A stretch of DNA of 41,534 nucleotides from Chitinophagaceae bacterium (GCA_023251255.1 JAHEZD010000003.1:1-41534); one strand, 5' to 3'; counted from the first letter of the stretch, positions 32,473 to 41,534 are shown. Notes: generated by a model not told the origin, from the letters alone. Translations and numbers: made by a program.

Positions 32473-32982
32473 ATGAAACGACTGAGCTATATGCTAATTG
32501 CAATTACGGGTGTGCTTGCCTTTGCTTCCTGCGAGAAAAAGGATGTGGCAGCAGGACTGCCGGAACTGGAGCACCATTATTATGCCCTGTTCGTGCCCAA
32601 TACCAATACGGGCATAACCGTGGCCCGGACCCAAACAACCCTGGTGAAGTTCCCCATCCAGTTCTATTCAACATTTGTACGTGACTACGATGCTGTGGCC
32701 AAGTATGCGGTGACCACTTACGGCATCACAACCCCTGCTGTGCGCGGGGTGGACTATAATATTGTTGATAAGAATGGTACGGTTATACCCTCTGCTGATT
32801 CCAGCTATTCCATTGTATTCCCCAAGGCCATACAGGCCATGGATACCATTTATATGAAGCTGCTGAACAATCCTGCAACGGGTGTACGCAAAATGGAGAT
32901 CCAGTTGCTGGACAATATCACGCCGCAATTTGATGTGGATATATTCTCCACTGCTTTCAGGAGGCCTGTACAGATCAATTAA
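32473..32982 (+). CDS. Small surface lipoprotein of the utilisation locus
   Basis: A 169-residue lipoprotein: MKRLSYMLIAITGVLAFASC, with lipidation at Cys20. The mature part is beta-rich (VKFPIQFYSTFVRDYDAVAK, GVDYNIVDKNG, YSIVFPKAIQAMDTIYMKLL), an arrangement like the Calx-beta or DUF4843-type domains often found right after SusD. Such proteins are thought to bind glycans or stabilise the SusCD complex; I cannot assign the exact family. I chose the ATG at 32473 because the frame upstream to 32404 lacks a signal peptide. The next gene begins 26 bp downstream. Confidence 0.8.
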   Translation: MKRLSYMLIAITGVLAFASCEKKDVAAGLPELEHHYYALFVPNTNTGITVARTQTTLVKFPIQFYSTFVRDYDAVAKYAVTTYGITTPAVRGVDYNIVDKNGTVIPSADSSYSIVFPKAIQAMDTIYMKLLNNPATGVRKMEIQLLDNITPQFDVDIFSTAFRRPVQIN

Positions 32983-33008
32983 TAACCGGGCCACTAAAAC
33001 CATCGAGC

Positions 33009-33518
33009 ATGTTCAGGTCAATCCTTTTTTTCCTATGGGTATTTTTTGCAGGCAATGGCCATGCACAAAAAGAAAATGATAAGGATGCCAGTTACCGATT
33101 GGCCTATATTGATTTGCCCAACAATCCCAAATTTGCATTTGGATATGGTTTGAGCTATACCAAATTCCAGTACAGCAACCTTGTGCTGAGCAGGAAAAAG
33201 ATGGCGGCAAAGGAAACCATCACAGCAAGCTTTACCGTTACCAATACGGGCAGTTGTGCTGGTGAGGAAGTGGCCCAATTGTATATCGGGGATATGGTGG
33301 CAAGTGTTGTTCGCCCTGTTAAGGAACTGAAAGGTTTTGAGAAATTTGCGCTGCAGCCGGGGGAAAGCAGGACGGTTTCGTTTGATATTTCAGAGGACCT
33401 ACTTTCCTTTTACAACAACCAGTTGGAGAAAATTGCGGAAGCTGGCGAATTCAAACTGATGATCGGGGCTGCTTCGGATGACATAAGATTGGATACAATG
33501 TTTGAACTGGTTAAATAA
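33009..33518 (+). CDS. GH3 remnant: signal peptide plus C-terminal FnIII-like domain
   Basis: A 169-residue protein. Residues 1-20 are a clean signal peptide (MFRSILFFLWVFFAGNGHAQ). Nearly all the rest is the end of a family 3 glycoside hydrolase: the RLAYIDLPNNPKFAFGYGLS segment, which in intact enzymes closes the second catalytic domain. The FnIII-like domain follows (ASFTVTNTGSCAGEEVAQLY, VVRPVKELKGFEKF, LQPGESRTVSFDIS). Both GH3 catalytic domains, some 500-600 residues, are absent. The join near residue 25 keeps the frame, which looks like an internal deletion in an ancestral gene. It cannot be a glycosidase by itself; it may be a harmless relic or a small secreted domain. It sits between the lipoprotein gene and GH30 (6-bp gap). 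Confidence 0.85.
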   Translation: MFRSILFFLWVFFAGNGHAQKENDKDASYRLAYIDLPNNPKFAFGYGLSYTKFQYSNLVLSRKKMAAKETITASFTVTNTGSCAGEEVAQLYIGDMVASVVRPVKELKGFEKFALQPGESRTVSFDISEDLLSFYNNQLEKIAEAGEFKLMIGAASDDIRLDTMFELVK

Positions 33519-33524
33519 ACAAAG

Positions 33525-34949
33525 ATGAAAAAATTATGGGGCTGCTGCTATTGGCTTTTTTTCTGCAACGTAATCATGGCACAGGTTGACAGGAAGGGGA
33601 CTGTTTATACCACAGCCGACAAAACTGCATTGCGGTTGTCGGCCAATGGTTCCTTAACATTTAAGGAATACAAGCAACCCTCGGAAAAGGAACCCTGCAT
33701 TTTTGTGGACGAGTCGGTTGGCCTTCAAACGTTTATCGGTATAGGGGCAGCCCTTACCGATGCTGCTGCCGAAACCTTTGACAAGTTGCCGAAGCAGCAG
33801 CAACAGGAACTGCTGACCGCTTATTTCGACAAGGGGAAAGGCATTGGTTATACCATGGCAAGAACGCATATCAACAGTTGCGATTTCAGTAGCGGTTCCT
33901 ATACTTATGTGAAGGACAATGATACTTTGTTGAAGACTTTCAATATAGCACCTGATTTAAGGTACCGTATCCCATTTATCAAACAGGCTATTGCAACGGC
34001 AGGCAAATTGAACCTGTTTGTTAGCCCATGGACGCCACCAGCCTGGATGAAGGACAACAACGACATGCTGCATGGCGGTAAGTTGAAGAACGAATTTGCA
34101 CAGGCCTGGGCCAATTATTATATCAAGTTCATCAATGCCTATGAGAAGGAGGGCATACCGATTTGGGGTCTGACCGTGCAGAATGAGCCCATGGCCAAGC
34201 AGCGTTGGGAATCCTGTATTTTTTCCGCTGAAGACGAAAGGGATTTTATCAAAACCTATTTGGGCCCAACATTGAAGAGCAATGGCATGGGCAACAAGAA
34301 ACTGATTGCTTGGGACCATAACCGTGACCTGCTGTACCAACGTGCCAGTGTGCTGATGAAGGACCCGGTAGCGGCAAAATATATATGGGGCTTCGGCTTC
34401 CACTGGTACGAAACATGGACGGGCGGACCCATGCAGTTCGAGAACCTGAAACTGGTATCCCAAGCCTATCCTGAGAAAAATTTGATATTCACGGAGGGCT
34501 GCAAGGAAAAGTTCAATATGGACAGTATCCACGATTGGTCACTGGGCGAACGTTACGGCTTTTCCATGATCAATGATTTCAATAATGGCACTTCGGCCTG
34601 GACCGACTGGAACATTGTGCTGGACGAGAAAGGCGGCCCCAACCATGTGGGCAATCTATGCTTTGCTCCTGTGCATGCAGATACCAAAAATGGGAAGCTG
34701 ATCTATACCAATGCCTACTACTATATTGGTCATTTCTCGAAATTCATCAAGCCCGGGGCCATACGCATAGCCAGCTCATCCAATAGGGCCGAACTGCAAA
34801 CCACAGCCTTTAAAAATACGGATGGCAGCATTGCTATTGTAGTAATCAACACAACTGAAAAGAGACTTCCCTATTATGTTTGGATGCAGGGCAAAGCTTC
34901 CTTAACAGAGAGCTTGCCAAGGTCCATCAGCACTTTGATTATACAATAA
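33525..34949 (+). CDS. Family 30 glycoside hydrolase
   Basis: A 474-residue exported enzyme with signal peptide to about residue 19. The (beta/alpha)8 barrel has the general acid/base Glu221 in TVQNEP and the nucleophile Glu324 in IFTEGC; TPPAWMK near 170-176 and FGFHWYETW near 290-298 are further GH30 landmarks. A short beta domain closes the C terminus. The family includes beta-glucosylceramidases, beta-1,6-glucanases and beta-xylanases. The overall pattern is closest in my reading to the glucosidase/beta-1,6-glucanase subfamilies, but this is not firm. It follows the GH3 remnant by 6 bp, so it belongs to the same operon. Confidence 0.93.
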   Translation: MKKLWGCCYWLFFCNVIMAQVDRKGTVYTTADKTALRLSANGSLTFKEYKQPSEKEPCIFVDESVGLQTFIGIGAALTDAAAETFDKLPKQQQQELLTAYFDKGKGIGYTMARTHINSCDFSSGSYTYVKDNDTLLKTFNIAPDLRYRIPFIKQAIATAGKLNLFVSPWTPPAWMKDNNDMLHGGKLKNEFAQAWANYYIKFINAYEKEGIPIWGLTVQNEPMAKQRWESCIFSAEDERDFIKTYLGPTLKSNGMGNKKLIAWDHNRDLLYQRASVLMKDPVAAKYIWGFGFHWYETWTGGPMQFENLKLVSQAYPEKNLIFTEGCKEKFNMDSIHDWSLGERYGFSMINDFNNGTSAWTDWNIVLDEKGGPNHVGNLCFAPVHADTKNGKLIYTNAYYYIGHFSKFIKPGAIRIASSSNRAELQTTAFKNTDGSIAIVVINTTEKRLPYYVWMQGKASLTESLPRSISTLIIQ

Positions 34950-35026
34950 TGGAAGATATTCCTGCACCCTATTCCGATAGCTTGGATAGGGCGGAATGAA
35001 CAACCATTGATTGGCTAAAATGTATT

Positions 35027-37717
35027 ATGTTGAACTATCTACCCGTTATATTAAGCGTTTCCTGTTTCTGTTCCGTCCATGCACAGGCTGTAAAGAAGCC
35101 TGCAAGGATTACCCAAAAAATCAGCAACGGATGGACGTTCACAAAAGATAAATACAGCGGAGGAAACCCTGCTGCCACTCAGTGGCAACAAGTGAACGTA
35201 CCGCATACCTGGAACAGCAAGGATGTGATGGATGATACACCGGGCTATTACAGGAATGCCTGCTGGTACAGGAAAACAATCAGCATTGAAAAGTCGTTCC
35301 GGAACAAGCAGGTCTTTCTTTATTTTGAAGGCGCCAATCAGGAAACGGAAGTTTTTGTGAATGGCCAAAAGGCTGGCGGACATATTGGTGGCTACACGGG
35401 TTTCTGCATTCCCATTAGCCCGTTTTTGGTATTTGATGGCAGGGGCAATAGCAATGAAATTGTGGTGAGGGTTGACAATAGCTTCAATGAAAATATTCCA
35501 CCATTAACGGCAGATTTTACTTTTTATGGAGGCATTTATAGGGATGTTTTTTTAATAGCCACCAATGATGTGCATTTTTCTTTGACTGACCAGGCTTCAA
35601 CTGGCATCTACATTTCAACGCCACAGGTTGCTGCGGGGAAGGCGGGTATCCATGTGAAAGGGAGTGTGGTGAATAATGCCCCAACCGAGAGGGAAATCCA
35701 GGTCCTGTCTTCAGTTATTGATAGACAGGGAAAGAAGGTTGCCAGTATTGAATCTGCTATTACTGTTCATGCAAATGAAACGAAAGTGTTTGAGCAAGAT
35801 GGTAGTGATAAGGTTGTTAGGCCCACATTATGGTCGCCCGAAAATCCTTACCTGTACACTGTTACCACAACTTTGAAAGATGTACTAACTGGCGAACTTT
35901 TGGATGAATCAAACCATACTATTGGTTTCCGCTGGTTCAATTTCGATGCCGATAAGGGTTTTTCCCTCAATGGCAAAAGTTACAAACTAGTTGGTACCAG
36001 CCGCCATCAGGATTATCAAGCCATGGGAAATGCTGTTCCGGATAAGTTGGCCATGAAGGATGTGGAACTGGTGAAGCAAATGGGTGGCAATTTTTTGCGT
36101 GTGGCACATTATCCCCAAGACCCTGTTGTGCTGGAAACATGCGACCGGTTGGGCATCCTTGCGTCTGTTGAAATTCCCATCGTTAATGAAATAACCGAGT
36201 CCGAACCTTTCTATAATAATTGCAGGAACATGCAGATGGAGATGATACGGCAGAACTATAACCACCCATCGGTTATCATCTGGTGCTACATGAATGAGAT
36301 ACTGTTGAAACCACATTTCAATGACGATAAGCAAAGGCAGCAATTGTATTTCAATAACATCACAAAGCTTGCGATGGAACTGGATAGCATTACCAGAAAG
36401 GAAGACCCCTACCGTTATACAATGATTGCGAACCATGCTGATTTAAAAAGGTACAAGGATGCCAAATTGATAGACATTCCCATGCTTGCAGGGTGGAACC
36501 TGTATTCTGGTTGGTACGGTAGCAAGATGGAGGAATTTCCCGCCTTCCTGGATAGGTTCCATACAGAATTCCCCAACAAGCCTTTGTTGGTTACGGAATA
36601 TGGGGCCGATGCCGACCCAAGGATACGCAGCGCCCATCCTGTGCGTTTTGACAAGAGTGTTGAATACACGACCCAGTTCCATCAATACTATCTCACGGAA
36701 ATGTTGAAGCGGCCATTTGTGGCTGCTGCCATGGTCTGGAACCTGGCCGATTTCAATTCTGAAACAAGGAATGAAACCATGCCACATATCAACAACAAGG
36801 GATTGCTTACTTGGGACAGGAAACCCAAAGACCCTTACTACTTGTACCAAGCGATGCTGTTGAAAACGCCTTTTATTAAGATACTCCCCTCGTCGGGCAA
36901 GCATAGGGTGGGTATTGCTGATAGTGCTATGAATAGCTGCAAGCAATTGGTACAGGTAGCGAGCAACCTTGATTCCCTATTGATTACAATAAACGACAAA
37001 CCATTCAGCAAAAATAAAGTTGTGAATGGTTTATGTGAATGGACATTGCCATTCAGGGACGGAAACAACCGGATAAGGGTTGCTGGATCAAGTAGGGGAA
37101 CCCTGTATACCGATACATTGACTTTCATGGTCAAATTGTATCCTTATCAATTGAGTGGACAAGCTGCGTTTAAGCAAATGAATATCCTGTTAGGGGCAGA
37201 AAGGTATTTTATTGATGATAAGGGAACCGAGTGGATGCCCTCCCAAGATTACCGTAAAGGTGCTTGGGGAAGCATTGGTGGCAGGGCTTTCAAAATCGCC
37301 AACAATAACCGCTTGCCCTATGGTACGGATAAGAATATTGCAGGCACGAACAACGACCCCATTTACCAAACACAGCAAATAGGCATTGAGCAGTACAGGT
37401 TTGACGTGCCCGATGGTAACTATGAACTTCAACTGCAATTTGCGGAACTGCTGGGCAATAGCACATGGCCATTACCTTATAATCTTACTGATACAACCGG
37501 TGGAAAGGAAAAGATAAGTAGCAGGATATTCAATGTTTATGTGAATGGCAAGTTGATACTGGGTAACTTCAACATGGCATCGGGATATGGCATTGCCACT
37601 GCTATTTTGAAAAAGGCAACAATTGCCGTATCCAATAAAGATGGAATAACGATTGAGTTCAGAGCTGTTGATGGCGAAGCTGTACTGAATGCCTTGCAAA
37701 TAAAAAAACTGGATTGA
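35027..37717 (+). CDS. Family 2 glycoside hydrolase with C-terminal malectin domain
   Basis: An 896-residue exported enzyme: signal peptide to about residue 19, then sugar-binding jelly roll (WQQVNVPHTWN, NGQKAGGHIGGYTGF), immunoglobulin-like domain, and TIM barrel. Acid/base Glu424 lies in WCYMNEI and nucleophile Glu524 in LLVTEYGADAD. From about residue 718 to the end is a malectin-type domain (NILLGAERYFIDDKGTEW, GNYELQLQFAELL, FNVYVNGKLI, ILKKATIAVSNKDG), a carbohydrate-binding fold. GH2 covers beta-galactosidases, beta-glucuronidases and beta-mannosidases; sequence alone does not decide which. The next GH2 starts 3 bp after the stop, so the two are probably translated together. Confidence 0.94.
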   Translation: MLNYLPVILSVSCFCSVHAQAVKKPARITQKISNGWTFTKDKYSGGNPAATQWQQVNVPHTWNSKDVMDDTPGYYRNACWYRKTISIEKSFRNKQVFLYFEGANQETEVFVNGQKAGGHIGGYTGFCIPISPFLVFDGRGNSNEIVVRVDNSFNENIPPLTADFTFYGGIYRDVFLIATNDVHFSLTDQASTGIYISTPQVAAGKAGIHVKGSVVNNAPTEREIQVLSSVIDRQGKKVASIESAITVHANETKVFEQDGSDKVVRPTLWSPENPYLYTVTTTLKDVLTGELLDESNHTIGFRWFNFDADKGFSLNGKSYKLVGTSRHQDYQAMGNAVPDKLAMKDVELVKQMGGNFLRVAHYPQDPVVLETCDRLGILASVEIPIVNEITESEPFYNNCRNMQMEMIRQNYNHPSVIIWCYMNEILLKPHFNDDKQRQQLYFNNITKLAMELDSITRKEDPYRYTMIANHADLKRYKDAKLIDIPMLAGWNLYSGWYGSKMEEFPAFLDRFHTEFPNKPLLVTEYGADADPRIRSAHPVRFDKSVEYTTQFHQYYLTEMLKRPFVAAAMVWNLADFNSETRNETMPHINNKGLLTWDRKPKDPYYLYQAMLLKTPFIKILPSSGKHRVGIADSAMNSCKQLVQVASNLDSLLITINDKPFSKNKVVNGLCEWTLPFRDGNNRIRVAGSSRGTLYTDTLTFMVKLYPYQLSGQAAFKQMNILLGAERYFIDDKGTEWMPSQDYRKGAWGSIGGRAFKIANNNRLPYGTDKNIAGTNNDPIYQTQQIGIEQYRFDVPDGNYELQLQFAELLGNSTWPLPYNLTDTTGGKEKISSRIFNVYVNGKLILGNFNMASGYGIATAILKKATIAVSNKDGITIEFRAVDGEAVLNALQIKKLD

Positions 37718-37720
37718 CCA

Positions 37721-40171
37721 ATGCCTGTCCATACGACCATATCAAAAACGCCATTGCTCCTGCTGCTCCTGCTGTACATACAAGTACCGGCACAGCAAAG
37801 CATGCGATTGATAGACAACTGGCAGTTTGTAAAAAAAGACTTGGGGAGCGTGTGGGAAGCGGTGAGGGCCATTCCCAAAGAAGACTATCCGGAAAATTTC
37901 CCAACATGGACAAATATCAGCTTGCCCCATTGTGTAAATGCAGAAGATGCAGTGAACCCCGATCAGAGCTATTATCAAGGGGCAGCTTGGTACAAGACGA
38001 GCATTGCGGTGCAGAACCCGTACAGCCATGGCAGGACCCTATTGCATTTTGAAGGTGCGGGACAGCAAACAGATGTGTATGTTTATACGACAAAGGTAGG
38101 CTCCCATGTTGGTGGTTATGATGAATGGACAGTGGATATAACGGAAGCTGTTGATGCTTTCAAGCAAACAACATTCTATGCGAAACAGTTCAAGGGCAGG
38201 GTCCCCATTTCCATCCGTTGCGATAATGGTCGTAATCCTGAAATGATCCCTTCCAACCTGTCTGACTTCAATGTGTATGGTGGTATTTACCGTTATTTGA
38301 ACCTGGTGTACGAACCACCATTGTCCATTGATAAAATCTTTGCTTCTGCATTGGTTGATGCAGATGGCAAACGTGGTAGACTTGGTATCAAAGCAAGGTG
38401 GTACAATCCTTTGAACATTGGTGCAGCAAGGATTTCAATTAAGGTCATTTCACCAGCGGGAAAGGCAATCAACCAGTTCGAGACAAGGTTGAGCAATTTA
38501 TTGAATGAGAATCCGGTTCACACTTTCTTCATAGATAGGCCCCAGCTTTGGCATCCTGACCAACCAGCACTGTATACCGTTGAATTAACCGTTTCAACTG
38601 ATAGCAGTACCTGCAAGCAATCAACCAAAATCGGCTTCAAGGATTTTCGGTTCATCAAGAAAGGGCCGTTCATGCTGAACGGGAAAAGGCTTTTACTCCG
38701 CGGTACACAAAGGCATGAGGACCATGCAGGAGTTGGCGCTGCCATGACAGAGGATATGATGCGTGAGGAAATGCGCATGATAAAGGAGCTGGGGGCCAAC
38801 TTCATCCGGTTGGGGCATTTTCAGCAATCAAGTATTATCTTGAACCTATGTGATAGTTTGGGCATCATGGTATGGGAAGAAATTCCCTGGTGCCGTGGCG
38901 GGCTTGGCGGTCAATTGTACCAGCAGCAGGCAAAGCGTATGCTGACCAATATGGTTGAGCAGCATTACAATCATGCTTCGGTCATTATTTGGGGACTGGG
39001 CAATGAAAACGATTGGCCCAATGAGTTCCCCGTGTTCAATAAAGACAGCATCCGGACTTTCATGAAGGAACTGAACATGCTTGCCCATCGATTGGACAGT
39101 TCGAGAAAAACGGCCATCCGCCGTTGCGATTTCTGCAGGGACATTGTGGATGTCTACTCCCCTTCCATTTGGCGGGGATGGTATAAGGGCGCCTATACGG
39201 AGTACAAACAGGGAACGGAAGAGGAGTTCAATAAAGTGAACAATTTCTTCCATGCAGAATGGGGAGGTGACAGCCACGCTGGGAGACATTCAGAAAAGGT
39301 ACAGGCATTATTGAAAGATGCAAGCACCGATAAGGATAGTACTTATTTCATCAATGCGGCAAAACGTTCAAAGGACAGTACTTGGAGCGAAACCTATATC
39401 TGCGACCTGTTTGACTGGCATTTGAAGGAACAGGAAAACATGCCATGGCTCACTGGTACTGCCCAATGGGTTTTCAAGGACTTCTCCACGCCGATAAGAC
39501 CAACGAACCCTTTGCCCTATATCAACCAAAAGGGTTTGGTGGAAAGGGACTTTACCAAGAAGGAGGGCTACTATGTTTTCCAATCCTATTGGGCCACAAA
39601 ACCCATGGTGCATATTTATGGGCATTCATGGCCTGTGCGTTGGGGCAATGACGGGGAAGAAAAAATGGTGAAGGTCTATTCCAATTGCGAGGAGGCAGAA
39701 CTGTTTGTGAATGGTAAAAGTTATGGTACCAAGAAAAGGAACAGCCAGGATTTCCCTGCCGCAGGTTTGCATTGGAACGTTGTTTTGAATAAAGGGAACA
39801 ACAAAATGAAGGTTATTGCCCGTACCAATAAGATAAAAGTGGAAGATGAACTTGATTTTGTTTATCAAACAGATCAATGGAACAAGCCTGCCACTATTTC
39901 CATCAAAAAAATCAAAGAAGAAAATGGTATTGCAACTGTGGAAGCCATATTGCTTGACAATAAGAATATCCTATGCCTTGATGCGACCAACAAAATACGC
40001 TTTGGCATAACTGGTGATGGAAAGTTAATAGCAGAACAGGGAACAACATCCGGCTCAAGACTATTGGAAGTGTCCAATGGAAGGGCTATTATAAAAGTGG
40101 ATACCAATAAAGGCAAAACCGTTATAAGTGTTCAATCGGAAGGATTGGCTACGGCTTTTCTTCAATTGTAG
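37721..40171 (+). CDS. Family 2 glycoside hydrolase (second, divergent)
   Basis: An 816-residue exported GH2 with a signal peptide rich in leucine (to about residue 24). The sugar-binding domain shows NISLPHCVNAEDAV and DVYVYTTKVGSHVGGYDEW; the barrel has acid/base Glu429 in WGLGNEND and nucleophile Glu513 in FFHAEWGG. The final part (about 650-816) is beta-sheet-rich, with NCEEAELFVNGKSYG and related repeats typical of a DUF4982 or similar C-terminal domain. It differs strongly from the preceding GH2, so the two probably cut different linkages. Start ATG at 37721, 3 bp after the previous stop. Confidence 0.94.
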   Translation: MPVHTTISKTPLLLLLLLYIQVPAQQSMRLIDNWQFVKKDLGSVWEAVRAIPKEDYPENFPTWTNISLPHCVNAEDAVNPDQSYYQGAAWYKTSIAVQNPYSHGRTLLHFEGAGQQTDVYVYTTKVGSHVGGYDEWTVDITEAVDAFKQTTFYAKQFKGRVPISIRCDNGRNPEMIPSNLSDFNVYGGIYRYLNLVYEPPLSIDKIFASALVDADGKRGRLGIKARWYNPLNIGAARISIKVISPAGKAINQFETRLSNLLNENPVHTFFIDRPQLWHPDQPALYTVELTVSTDSSTCKQSTKIGFKDFRFIKKGPFMLNGKRLLLRGTQRHEDHAGVGAAMTEDMMREEMRMIKELGANFIRLGHFQQSSIILNLCDSLGIMVWEEIPWCRGGLGGQLYQQQAKRMLTNMVEQHYNHASVIIWGLGNENDWPNEFPVFNKDSIRTFMKELNMLAHRLDSSRKTAIRRCDFCRDIVDVYSPSIWRGWYKGAYTEYKQGTEEEFNKVNNFFHAEWGGDSHAGRHSEKVQALLKDASTDKDSTYFINAAKRSKDSTWSETYICDLFDWHLKEQENMPWLTGTAQWVFKDFSTPIRPTNPLPYINQKGLVERDFTKKEGYYVFQSYWATKPMVHIYGHSWPVRWGNDGEEKMVKVYSNCEEAELFVNGKSYGTKKRNSQDFPAAGLHWNVVLNKGNNKMKVIARTNKIKVEDELDFVYQTDQWNKPATISIKKIKEENGIATVEAILLDNKNILCLDATNKIRFGITGDGKLIAEQGTTSGSRLLEVSNGRAIIKVDTNKGKTVISVQSEGLATAFLQL

Positions 40172-40215
40172 CTACAGGATACATCCTGTAGCTGCTGTTA
40201 TCAATCAACTAAATC

Positions 40216-41534
40216 ATGAAGGCGATTTCTATTACAATAAAAGTCTGTGTTTGCCTGCTCATTACCTGTACTGCAGCAAATTTGTTTGCACAATCAATCT
40301 GGCAATCAAAATATGTAACCCAACAAAAAGACGGCTCATTGCAATATATACCAGATGCGCAGGGCAATACCATTCCGGATTTCAGCAGGGTTGGTTATTA
40401 CCATGGACTGAAAGATATTCCCTCCGTTTCAATTGCACAAACAATTGAACCAAGCGGAAACAGTGAGCAAGCCATTCAGGCTGCCATAGATGAACTCTCC
40501 AAACGACCATTGGATGGAAATGGTTTCCGGGGTGCGATACTTTTAAGGAAAGGGGCCTACCTTATTGCTGGCACCATCAGGATATCAGCAAGTGGCATTG
40601 TTTTGCGCGGAGAGGGCGAGGAAACGAAATTGATTGCCACTGGGAAGGGGCAACGCAGTTTGATTTTTGTAAATGGTGCAGGCAGCATTAAGGAGATATC
40701 GGACAGCAGGACAAAAATTGAAGGCAAGTATGTACCTGTTGGAGCAAGGTCCTTTAAGGTTAGTTCAAGTGCTGGATATAAGGTTGGTGACAGGATCATT
40801 GTTTATAGGCCAGGCACACAACAATGGATCAGTGATTTGAAGATGGACCAGATTGAAGTGCGCGATACTGGTACCAAGCAATGGGAAGCAAAGGAGTTCA
40901 ACCTTTTGTTTGAAAGGGAAATTACGGCCATCGAAGGCAATACCCTTTTTATTGATAATCCTATTGTTATGGCCATGGAAGAGCAATATGGCAGTGGTTA
41001 TGTGTACAAATACAGTTTTGGTGGAAGGATAAACAATGTAGGCGTTGAGCACCTGTATTGTGAGTCTGCCTACAATGGTAACGAAGATGAAGACCATGGC
41101 TGGAATGCTGTCCAGTTCAACAGGGTGGAGAATGGTTGGGTTAAAAACGTTGTGTCAAGATATTTTGGCTACTCCTGTGTGAACCTTGGAGGGCAAGCAA
41201 AAAACATTACGGTGGATAGTTGCCGATGCCTGGATGCAAAATCCAAAATTACTGGGGGGCGGAGGTATTCATTCAACAATGATGGCCAGCAGAACCTGGT
41301 AATGAACTGCTTCGCATCAGAAGGCCGTCATGACTACGTAACCGGTGCAAGGGCCTGCGGCCCCAATGTTTTCTATCATTGCCGGGCAGAAAAAACACAT
41401 GCCGATATAGGGCCCCACCACCGTTGGGCAATGGGCACTTTGTATGATAACATTATCACCGATGGTGAAATCAATATACAGGACAGGGGCAACTGGGGCA
41501 CGGGCCATGGATGGTCGGGCGTGAACCAGGTCGT
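40216..41534 (+). CDS. Exported right-handed beta-helix protein, pectate-lyase-like (partial)
   Basis: The frame opens with an ATG at 40216 and stays open for 439 codons to the right edge. A signal peptide (MKAISITIKVCVCLLITCTA, cleavage after NLFA) is followed by an N-terminal region with AIQAAIDELSKR and GAILLRKGAYLIAGTIRI. Coils of a right-handed parallel beta-helix then repeat at a regular pitch (RVENGWVKNVVSRYFGYSC, NITVDSCRCLDAKSK, NLVMNCFASEGRHDY). This fold is typical of pectate lyases and related polysaccharide lyases or hydrolases. The conserved-looking stretch GPHHRWAMGTLYDN may be part of the active cleft. I cannot name a lyase family. It follows the second GH2 by 44 bp and belongs to the same locus. 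Confidence 0.88.
   Translation, partial: MKAISITIKVCVCLLITCTAANLFAQSIWQSKYVTQQKDGSLQYIPDAQGNTIPDFSRVGYYHGLKDIPSVSIAQTIEPSGNSEQAIQAAIDELSKRPLDGNGFRGAILLRKGAYLIAGTIRISASGIVLRGEGEETKLIATGKGQRSLIFVNGAGSIKEISDSRTKIEGKYVPVGARSFKVSSSAGYKVGDRIIVYRPGTQQWISDLKMDQIEVRDTGTKQWEAKEFNLLFEREITAIEGNTLFIDNPIVMAMEEQYGSGYVYKYSFGGRINNVGVEHLYCESAYNGNEDEDHGWNAVQFNRVENGWVKNVVSRYFGYSCVNLGGQAKNITVDSCRCLDAKSKITGGRRYSFNNDGQQNLVMNCFASEGRHDYVTGARACGPNVFYHCRAEKTHADIGPHHRWAMGTLYDNIITDGEINIQDRGNWGTGHGWSGVNQV

Overview
The window looks like chromosome from a member of the Bacteroidota, most likely a Chitinophagaceae-type soil or plant-associated organism. The evidence is gene content: a SusC/SusD pair, type IX secretion (T9SS type A) C-terminal sorting domains, a Bacteroidetes-style THUMP rRNA methyltransferase with an NPEYGER motif, a CarboxypepD_reg-like exported protein and a hybrid two-component kinase with a 7TMR-DISM sensor. 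Base composition is moderate in the left half and clearly richer in G+C in the susCD genes. No rRNA, tRNA, CRISPR array or intact insertion sequence was seen.

Layout. Positions 1-8000 are mostly minus-strand housekeeping and regulatory genes: DinB-like protein, WYL regulator, rRNA methyltransferase, a small membrane/exported protein, a helical-repeat protein of unknown function, then a 1 kb gene-free gap with a duplicated hairpin/terminator element, then a hybrid histidine kinase. A secreted zinc metallopeptidase (8184-11543) diverges from the kinase. After a gap holding a 50-bp perfect palindrome come a ParA-like ATPase, an esterase and an exported CarboxypepD_reg-like protein on the plus strand. 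They converge on a minus-strand cluster at 14867-19038: a stand-alone SET-domain protein, a D-Ala-D-Ala-ligase-like ATP-grasp enzyme, a second ATP-grasp enzyme fused to a SET/post-SET domain, and an ABC-transporter membrane domain without ATPase. I consider this ligase plus methyltransferase cluster the most promising candidate for an undescribed system in the window.

From 19644 there is a CE12-type rhamnogalacturonan acetylesterase, an ice-binding-like (DUF3494) T9SS protein broken by one in-frame TAG, a small coiled-coil protein, a GlxA-family regulator and two divergent SRPBCC proteins. Positions 25656-27510 are gene-free and rich in structure: a terminator, a roughly 480-bp element with terminal inverted repeats flanked by direct repeats, stacked hairpins, a strikingly G-poor segment and a REP-like palindrome.

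From 27511 to the right edge runs a plus-strand polysaccharide utilisation locus: SusC, SusD, a small lipoprotein, a remnant of a GH3 enzyme reduced to signal peptide plus C-terminal domain, GH30, a GH2 with C-terminal malectin domain, a second GH2, and the start of a right-handed beta-helix protein cut by the window edge. Its natural substrate cannot be fixed from sequence alone; the enzymes suit a beta-linked, branched plant or fungal glycan. SusC/SusD would import oligosaccharides, the exported hydrolases would trim them, and weak hairpins after susD may lower expression of the enzymes relative to the transporter.
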